A DNA stretch of 64,000 nt from JAAXHF01 sp963665955. Its GTDB lineage: Bacteria > Desulfobacterota > Binatia > Bin18. Shown here in pieces: positions 58,477-64,000 of this stretch. The position numbers and the translations under genes were made by a program. Positions within the stretch are counted from its first letter, which is position 1, and the number at the start of each line of letters is the position of its first letter. Under the pieces are notes generated by a model, which had not been told where the DNA came from, made no database searches, and worked only from the letters and a program-made list of their open reading frames with translations. The DNA lies in NCBI GenBank assembly GCA_965231765.1, contig OZ246887.1:1302001-1366000 (forward strand), read 5' to 3'.

Positions 58477-58740
58477 ATGAACGCGCAGAATCCTGATATC
58501 ACAACGGCGGTGACACACTGGCCCGAGATGGCGAACACCCTGTTCGTGCCGCATACCGACGCCGAGTATCGGCGTCTTGTGGCTGTACTGGACACTTTGA
58601 TTGACGAAGTGGGGGAAGACGAATCTCACTCCTTGGCTTCCTTAATGGAAATCTTGGGGGTGTTAATTGAACACTATGAAGCGGAACATGTTTCCGAATT
58701 GACGGATGAGGAAAGAATCTCAACATCCCCGTCTAACTAA
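58477..58740 (+). CDS. HigA-like antitoxin without helix-turn-helix
   Basis: An 87-residue protein. FVPHTDAEYRRLVAVLDTLIDEVGEDESHSLASLMEILGVLIEHYEAEH matches the N-terminal toxin-facing segment of HigA partners of PF09907 HigB. The usual C-terminal Xre-type helix-turn-helix (~60 residues) is absent, and the frame ends after LTDEERISTSPSN. No continuation is visible in other frames. It may neutralise HigB without binding its own promoter, or be truncated. GAAGGAA precedes the ATG. Confidence 0.75.
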   Translation: MNAQNPDITTAVTHWPEMANTLFVPHTDAEYRRLVAVLDTLIDEVGEDESHSLASLMEILGVLIEHYEAEHVSELTDEERISTSPSN

Positions 58741-58801
58741 CGCGCTGCACTGGACGGCGGCCTTGTTCCGATTCTGCCGAATTGTTAAGGAGAGGTGGAA
58801 C

Positions 58802-58996
58802 ATGAACGGTCAAAACCGGAAGGATATCAGACCCGGACTGCAGGTCGATATCGTCACCAAACAGGACCAACGCAGTGGAAGAAGGACACGCGGCATCGTC
58901 AAACAGATTCTGACGAATTCATCGCATCACCCACATGGGATTAAAGTGCGCCTTGAGACCAGTGAGGTTGGCAGAGTGCAAGAGATCGTCGCCTGA
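58802..58996 (+). CDS. YwbE-family small protein (DUF2196)
   Basis: A 64-residue basic protein: NRKDIRPGLQVDIVTKQDQR, GRRTRGIVKQILTNSSHHPHGIKVRLE. This is the whole YwbE/DUF2196 pattern of an SH3-like small barrel. The start at MNGQN follows AAGGAGAGGT. A longer frame overlapping higA is rejected. Function unknown; possibly nucleic acid or ribosome binding by analogy to SH3-like folds. Confidence 0.75.
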   Translation: MNGQNRKDIRPGLQVDIVTKQDQRSGRRTRGIVKQILTNSSHHPHGIKVRLETSEVGRVQEIVA

Positions 58997-59191
58997 AGCC
59001 AGAAGACAAGAGTCGGGTGTTATGTCAATCCTGCTACGAGGAGCGTCTTTCTGCATGGACCCTGTCGATGGGGAACGAAGGACATCAGACAATGAATCAT
59101 CAAAGGCTAATCAGATGGCAAAAGGGAAAGAAAGACTGACGGTAGAGGGATGTTTTGCCATGGTTTGCCTTCCTTCCAGGATATACACTCT

Positions 59192-60262
59192 TCACAACTT
59201 CGCAATAATCTTCTGACTAAACTCCTTCACAAAATCCGTATATCCATTCGTTGGCGGGATAAACGCCACCTGTTTGACTCCAGCGGCTTCGAGACTGTGC
59301 AGACGTTCAATAAGGGCCTCGGGGGTCGATGTCATGGTCGCAGCCTGAATGACTTCTGGTGTCACAAATTGCTCTTCTTCAGGTTGCACGTACAGACAGT
59401 GGCCGTCGTGCAGATCGAGATAATAGCGCTCGTTGTCGGCAATCCGTTTGTCAGTAAACGCCTTGTACGCTGTGAACAGGGGCCGGATTGGCTCTGGCGC
59501 AGCTTGGGGATCTCTCACTGTCTCATATAACGAATGCAGGGCAACGGTGGCCCACGGCCCAGCTTCGGATTTCACCCGAGGAGAGTCGAACCCTTCCCCT
59601 GACCGCAACAGACACGTGGTTGTCAGCATCACAGAGTATAAACTCGCCGGATCTTTTCCGGCCCGTTCGGCACCTTCACTCACTTGCGGCCAAGCCGCCT
59701 GCCAGCCTTCAGCGGTATTGGTCCGTGAGGTAATAAATCCGTCCCCAATCTCTCCAGCTAACGCCATCGCTTTGGGTGCGTTGGCCGCGATGTAGATCGG
59801 AACTGGATCTTGGGTGTTCATGAAATCCATATCTTGATGAAAAAAACGGATGGCTCGTTGCACGTTGCCTTCCCGGTAATCAACCACTTTGCCCTGCAAG
59901 AGATCTCGGACGACTTCGACATGCTCTCGGAGTTCACGCAGCGAGCACGGCGGCATGCCCATTGACCGCTTGGCGCTATTGCCCGTCCCAATTCCCATAC
60001 GGACGCGACCTGGCGCCATTTGGTTGAGCGTTGCTAAGCAACTTGCCGTCATTGGCGCAACGCGCCCACCGGGTACGGCCACACCAGTCCCGAGCTGAAT
60101 GCGTGATGTCTGAGCGGCCATTAGCGCCAGACACATATACACATCCCCCGACAGCATATGCGTATCGGCGACCCACGCATGGCTGAAGCCACACTCTTCA
60201 GCCAGCTTTGCTTCTGCACCACAACTGTTCGGTTTTGCCAGCACTAAGATACCAAAGTCCAT
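59192..60262 (-). CDS. LLM-class (F420-type) flavin oxidoreductase
   Basis: A 356-residue luciferase-like protein. FGILVLAKPNSCGAEAKLAEECGFSHAWVADTHML, RIQLGTGVAVPGGRVAPMTA and GRVRMGIGTGNSAKRSMG are typical of the LLM subgroup near F420-dependent methylene-H4MPT reductase-like proteins. IYIAANAPKAMALAGEIGDGFITS is also diagnostic. The start at MDFGIL follows AAAAGGAG; a longer frame to 60337 lacks support. F420 versus FMN use cannot be settled. It is divergent from the enoyl-CoA hydratase. Confidence 0.86.
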   Translation of the reverse strand: MDFGILVLAKPNSCGAEAKLAEECGFSHAWVADTHMLSGDVYMCLALMAAQTSRIQLGTGVAVPGGRVAPMTASCLATLNQMAPGRVRMGIGTGNSAKRSMGMPPCSLRELREHVEVVRDLLQGKVVDYREGNVQRAIRFFHQDMDFMNTQDPVPIYIAANAPKAMALAGEIGDGFITSRTNTAEGWQAAWPQVSEGAERAGKDPASLYSVMLTTTCLLRSGEGFDSPRVKSEAGPWATVALHSLYETVRDPQAAPEPIRPLFTAYKAFTDKRIADNERYYLDLHDGHCLYVQPEEEQFVTPEVIQAATMTSTPEALIERLHSLEAAGVKQVAFIPPTNGYTDFVKEFSQKIIAKL

Positions 60263-60471
60263 GATCGTCTCCTTTTGTTGGCCAGTTCTTTTCGCCACAG
60301 ATTTTTCGCCACAGATACGGACATACGATAAAACCACTCGTTGTCTTCAACGTTGGGCAGCGTCCTGTGTAGATCCCACAGCCAGCCTCCAGTATCTACC
60401 CCATCTTCGCACGAGTTGACCGCAGAGCCTCAAGGAGCGATCATAGCGACGGCATCGGCAAAGGAGGATGT

Positions 60472-61311
60472 ATGAACGCAGGAAATTTTCGCGGTTTTGA
60501 AGTCGCTGTCCACGATCCCGGTATCGCTTGCATTACATTTAATCAACCCGAACGCCTTAACGGCATGACCCACCACCTCAAACGTGACTTGGTCGAGACA
60601 CTCCTCCAAGCCCAGATGGATGACTCTATTCGAGTCGTCGTCTTTAGCGGCTCTGGTCGGGCATTCTCAGCTGGGGACGATATTACCGGTCGTCCAGTCG
60701 GCGACGGTAGAGCCGAAGCATTGGTGCCAGAAATATTTGGTGGCCATCATAATGCAGCAGGAACCTACAACGGCCTGCGTGCCTTCTCACAACCGCTTAA
60801 TATGGCGGTGCGCAATCTCGATAAAATCGCAATTGCAGCGATCAATGGTGTTGCTATTCAAACCGGCTTCTCGTTGGCCTTGGCGTGCGATTTTCGGATC
60901 GCTTCAGAAGGAGCCAAAATGGGCAGCGCTACACTACGCTTTGGCTTACTGCCGGATGAGGGCGGCCAGTATCTACTGGTGCAAATGCTGGGCGTGGCCA
61001 AAACAATGGACTTCCTGATGCGCAAGCGTATCGTCTCTGCCAACGAAGCACTTGAGCTCGGTCTCGTGCACGAAGTCGTGCCAGCTGGAGAACTGACGAA
61101 CCGGGCGATGGAACTCGCCCGCGAGCTGGCGGATGGTCCGCAAGCCTCGATGCGGATGCTCAAACGTTCCATCTACAACGCTGCCGAAATGACCTTCGCC
61201 CAATCACTGGATGAAATCGCTTCAAAGACCGCAGTGACGGATCACCACCCGGATGCCATGGAAGGTATGAAGGCGTTTCAAGAAAAACGGAAACCACGAT
61301 TCAATCAGTAG
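60472..61311 (+). CDS. Enoyl-CoA hydratase/isomerase-family protein
   Basis: A 279-residue crotonase-fold protein that hydrates or isomerises enoyl-CoA thioesters. The oxyanion loop blocks are GSGRAFSAGDDITGR and AAINGVAIQTGFSLALACDFRIASEGAKMGS. The classic catalytic Glu pair is partly replaced (LPDEGGQYLLVQMLG retains one acidic residue). MELARELADGPQASMRMLKRSI is the standard C-terminal part. AAAGGAGGATGT precedes the ATG. It marks the end of the metabolic region before the AT-rich cassette. Confidence 0.87.
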   Translation: MNAGNFRGFEVAVHDPGIACITFNQPERLNGMTHHLKRDLVETLLQAQMDDSIRVVVFSGSGRAFSAGDDITGRPVGDGRAEALVPEIFGGHHNAAGTYNGLRAFSQPLNMAVRNLDKIAIAAINGVAIQTGFSLALACDFRIASEGAKMGSATLRFGLLPDEGGQYLLVQMLGVAKTMDFLMRKRIVSANEALELGLVHEVVPAGELTNRAMELARELADGPQASMRMLKRSIYNAAEMTFAQSLDEIASKTAVTDHHPDAMEGMKAFQEKRKPRFNQ

Positions 61312-61396
61312 TCGGAAAAAAACAAAACCGGAACTTGTCAGGAGGACTGGACTGTAGCTACTAGCCGGAATATTGAAGAGCCAGAGAGGGGGAGGT

Positions 61397-62701
61397 GTGT
61401 TTAGAAAATTACGTATTGAGAACCCTAAACGTGACAGCAGCGCCTTTACTGGAAGGGCAAGTTGGTACCCCTATTATGCTGGATTCTCCCCCAACTTCGC
61501 CCATATGCTCCTAGCGTCATCAGGACTCCCCAAGAACGGTAGAATAGTAGACCCATGGAATGGGAGCGGGACCACGACAGCTGCAGCGGCGGACCTGGGT
61601 TACCGTTCTTACGGCTATGATCTCAATCCAGTGATGGTCCTCACAGCCAAAGCTAGATTGCTTAGCAAGAGGGAAATTCCCAGCGTAAAACCCCTCGTTG
61701 CCGACATTATCCGCAAGGCGAAACGAAAACGCGTCAGTGAGTATGTCGAACCTGACCCTCTTTGTACCTGGTTAGTCCCTGGCAGTGCAGAGATCATACG
61801 AACTATCGAGCAAATTCTGTATCAGTTACTCGTTGAGGATTCAAAATATGTCCCATTAGCCTCGTATCCCGACCTAGTACATATCTCCGACATTGCTTCT
61901 TTTTTTTATACTGCGCTCTTCCGCGTAGTCCGCAATCTGCTTTCTCCATTTATCGCTTCAAATCCAACGTGGATAAAAAACCCCAGAAATTTTTCCTTAC
62001 GTCTTCAGCCGCCCTCAGAGGATATTATACAGCTCTTCATCAAGGAAGTATCAACGATGACGGCAGCAATTGATCAAGAACAATTTGATTTCATAGATGG
62101 CAAAGGAGAAACTATTCTCGGAGTCGCCTCTTCGGATTCCCTCCCAGTACAGGATCAGACAGCCGATTTGATCCTATCATCTCCCCCTTATTGTACTCGG
62201 ATTGATTACGCCGTAGCAACGATGCCAGAACTCGCAGTCCTAGGATACCATCCACAGGGGAATCTCCAGGAGCTGCGTCGAAGACTGATCGGTACGTCTA
62301 CAGTTCCCAAATCCACCCCAAATCCACTCCCGATCTGGGGCCCAACATGCAACCAGTTCCTAAATAAAATTTCCTTACATAAATCAAAGGCGTCAAAATC
62401 ATATTAGTACAAAAGTCACGTTCAGTATTTTGACTCTATTTATAGATCATTGATAGAGATCCGCCGGATAGTTTCTACTTATAGAATATGTATTATTATT
62501 GTTCAAGATTCATACTATAAAGATATTCACAACGACCTCTCTCAGATATTTACAGAGATGGCTCAATCCAATAATTTCAAGCTCGTTCGACGAGAGGATT
62601 TTTTTCTAGCTCGAACAATGGCAGGGATTAATCCTAAGACTCGGAAATATCAGCGAGCTTTGGGAGCAACAGAAAGTGTCCTCTGCCTCGCATCGAACTA
62701 A
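61397..62701 (+). pseudogene. DNA methyltransferase interrupted by one in-frame amber codon
   Basis: The N-terminal part has ASWYPYYAGFSPNFAHMLL, then SAM motif I IVDPWNGSGTTTAAAADLGY near residue 50. A ~190-residue insert, possibly target recognition, and the catalytic motif LILSSPPYCTRIDYA follow. A TAG at 62405-62407 ends the frame after KASKSY. The same frame then continues without break, YKSHVQYFDSIYRSLIEIRR through IIIVQDSYYKDIHNDLSQIF to 62701, reading like the missing C-terminus of DNA methyltransferases. Without the TAG it would be ~434 aa. The start is a GTG at 61397 after AGGGGGAG, or a TTG at 61373. Base use is AT-rich compared with the left flank. Confidence 0.75.
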
Positions 62702-62716
62702 TAAGCAAGGAGATAG

Positions 62717-63865
62717 ATGGACTTGAATAAAGACGGACAAGAAGTTGTCGATCTTATCAGCGCTATTGAGACTCGTGTAAAACAGGTGCATCCTCAAAGT
62801 CTCGACATCTCTTTTAATGAGCTGCTGGACATGTACCAAAACTCCGAGCTGAACATACGACCAGAATACCAACGCCTCTTCCAATGGTCAGAAGGTGCAC
62901 GTTCCCGCTTTATCGAATCACTTCTTCTCAGAATGCCTGTTCCTCCTATCTATGTAATAGAAGAAGACGATGGTAAATACATTCTCATTGATGGGCTTCA
63001 AAGAATATCATCCTATTTACATCTACGTGGCGAATTAGAAGCAGAACATATCGATCCACCAGTTCACAAAGAAGAGAAATTAGTTTTAACAGATTGTGAT
63101 ATAGTAGAAGAACTCAACGGTAAAACTTTTGACGATATTGGCATCACATTGCAAATCAGGCTCAAACGGGCATTTGTGCGAGTCGAAGTAATACGTAAGG
63201 GTAGTGATCCCAGACTAAAATACCATATGTTCAAAAGGCTTAATACTGGAGGCCAAAATCTGTCTCCTCAACAAGTAAGCAATTGTACGATCCGTTTACT
63301 CGACGACAAATTTAACGATTTCATAATCGAATTAAGCCAGGAAAACGTTTTTCGTCACTGCATAGAGAGTATTTCCCAGGAACGAAATTTAGCAGCTTTT
63401 GATCAAGAGCTTGTTCTCCGCTTTTTCGCTTTTAAGAATAATCTTAACAATTTCAAGCACGACGTAGCTGATTTTCTTACCGAGTATATGGAAGCTGTCT
63501 CAGATCCCGATGAGCCTCTACCTTTTGATTATACGAATGAGAAAGAAATTTTTTTGAAAACATTTACTGTCCTCGAGAAAACGTTGGGAGACTTATCTTT
63601 TGCATATCCTAATAGAACACGTGAGGGATTGGCGAGAGGATTCAGCGTATACCATTTCGAAGCCTTTACAATCGGACTGCAATCCCTCCTGGAGCACATC
63701 TCGCCCGGCGATCCAAAAGCGATGGAAGAATTGAAGAAAGTATTTAAGACAATTAAATTTGATCCCAAATTTATTCAGATTACGACTGGAGGAGGCAAAA
63801 ATTCTCCTGGCCCTTTGAAGGAGAGAATTAATTTCGTAGAAGATAAGGCCAGAGAAATCCTATGA
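62717..63865 (+). CDS. DUF262-family protein (GmrSD N-domain-like)
   Basis: A 382-residue protein. NELLDMYQNSELNIRPEYQRLFQWSEGARSRFIESLLLRMPVPPIYVIEEDDGKYILIDGLQRISSYLHL is the DUF262 (ParB/Srx-like) domain with the DGLQR motif that binds nucleotide in GmrS/BrxU proteins. The rest is helical without a DUF1524 HNH domain, so it is not a full GmrSD nuclease. AAGGAGA precedes the ATG. It follows the methyltransferase by 15 bp, and its stop overlaps the next gene (ATGA). A defence role is inferred. Confidence 0.82.
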   Translation: MDLNKDGQEVVDLISAIETRVKQVHPQSLDISFNELLDMYQNSELNIRPEYQRLFQWSEGARSRFIESLLLRMPVPPIYVIEEDDGKYILIDGLQRISSYLHLRGELEAEHIDPPVHKEEKLVLTDCDIVEELNGKTFDDIGITLQIRLKRAFVRVEVIRKGSDPRLKYHMFKRLNTGGQNLSPQQVSNCTIRLLDDKFNDFIIELSQENVFRHCIESISQERNLAAFDQELVLRFFAFKNNLNNFKHDVADFLTEYMEAVSDPDEPLPFDYTNEKEIFLKTFTVLEKTLGDLSFAYPNRTREGLARGFSVYHFEAFTIGLQSLLEHISPGDPKAMEELKKVFKTIKFDPKFIQITTGGGKNSPGPLKERINFVEDKAREIL

Positions 63866-64000
63866 ATATCGTAGCCGTTTCAGCACAACTGGAAAGCGAC
63901 CAGAAATGGCGAGAAGATGAGATACGCTTCTTCCAGAATCAAGGCACCAGGCTCATTTCTAAAGATGGGCAAAACCAATTCCGTCGGGCGCTTATTTTAT
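63862..64000 (+). CDS. Start of a third cassette gene, cut by the window
   Basis: Forty-six codons are visible: NIVAVSAQLESDQKWREDEI then RFFQNQGTRLISKDGQNQ. The ATG overlaps the DUF262 stop, so it is translationally coupled. In other genomes DUF262 genes are often followed by MAE_28990/MAE_18760 HEPN-like nuclease genes, and the WREDE segment is compatible with that. The visible piece is too short to be sure. Confidence 0.45.
   Translation, partial: MNIVAVSAQLESDQKWREDEIRFFQNQGTRLISKDGQNQFRRALIL

Noticed and set aside
1..64000. CRISPR arrays, rRNA operons, prophage
   Set aside because: No regularly spaced direct repeats, no rRNA segments and no phage structural genes were seen. The KilA-N gene belongs to the IS.

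Overview
The window is a piece of a bacterial chromosome of mid-range GC with short intergenic gaps, mostly good Shine-Dalgarno sites, and house-keeping genes mixed with many catabolic and accessory genes. Several luciferase-like (LLM) flavin monooxygenases, two class III CoA-transferases, Amidohydro_2 proteins, VOC proteins, an amidase and a nitroreductase together suggest an uncultured environmental lineage of the Tectomicrobia/Entotheonella or Deltaproteobacteria-like kind. That placement is inference from gene content. No rRNA is present to test it.

Layout. 1-5.8 kb: glmU-glmS (UDP-GlcNAc synthesis, minus strand, glmS cut by the window edge), an alpha/beta hydrolase, then selA facing a tRNA-Sec gene, so the organism uses selenocysteine. 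5.9-10.3 kb: a small defence island with a DUF433/DUF5615 toxin-antitoxin-like pair, a 1115-residue single-chain Type IIG restriction-modification enzyme, and gene debris. 10.3-14.9 kb: hisS, a metallo-beta-lactamase-fold hydrolase, an Nramp-like transporter with altered metal-site motifs, and a broken toxin gene joined to the tail of a PPOX/F420-type gene. 15.1-21.5 kb: MFS transporter, acyl-CoA dehydrogenase, LLM monooxygenase, a TrpC-like TIM barrel that has lost its catalytic residues, an SDR and a SPOR lipoprotein. 21.7-24.9 kb: a DEDD exonuclease-like protein, a parallel beta-helix protein and a small unknown protein. The last two are divergent, and each is preceded by a structured, AT-rich leader ending in an intrinsic terminator just before the start codon.

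24.9-45.5 kb: a VWA protein, a gamma-carbonic-anhydrase remnant coupled to a frameshifted periplasmic PheC-chorismate mutase fusion, class V aminotransferase, HAD hydrolase, CoA-transferase, cyclase-family hydrolase, htpX, menA-like prenyltransferase, two VOC genes, amidase, nitroreductase, SDR, amidohydrolase, then mutS-mutL. 45.6-49.0 kb: an IS1595-family element of 2637 bp with 23-bp perfect terminal repeats, an 8-bp target duplication and a cargo of passenger genes including a KilA-N protein. It sits inside a vapC toxin gene whose phd-type antitoxin is intact. 49.2-61.3 kb: amidohydrolase, cupin, hicBA, metallophosphoesterase plus glutamine amidotransferase, CoA-transferase with a TIGR04282-type transferase, a Nudix hydrolase, three more LLM monooxygenases (one frameshifted), higBA, a YwbE-like protein and enoyl-CoA hydratase. 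61.4-64 kb: an AT-rich defence-like cassette with a DNA methyltransferase interrupted by one in-frame amber codon, a DUF262 protein, and an overlapping third gene that runs off the window.

Gene decay is a recurring theme: at least seven broken or remnant genes lie among otherwise intact operons. The single-base breaks could also be sequencing or assembly errors. The most novel-looking items are the paired RNA leaders at 23.9-24.45 kb with 12 nt of mutual complementarity, the catalytically dead TrpC-like protein, the passenger-carrying IS1595 element, and the methyltransferase-DUF262 cassette at the right edge.
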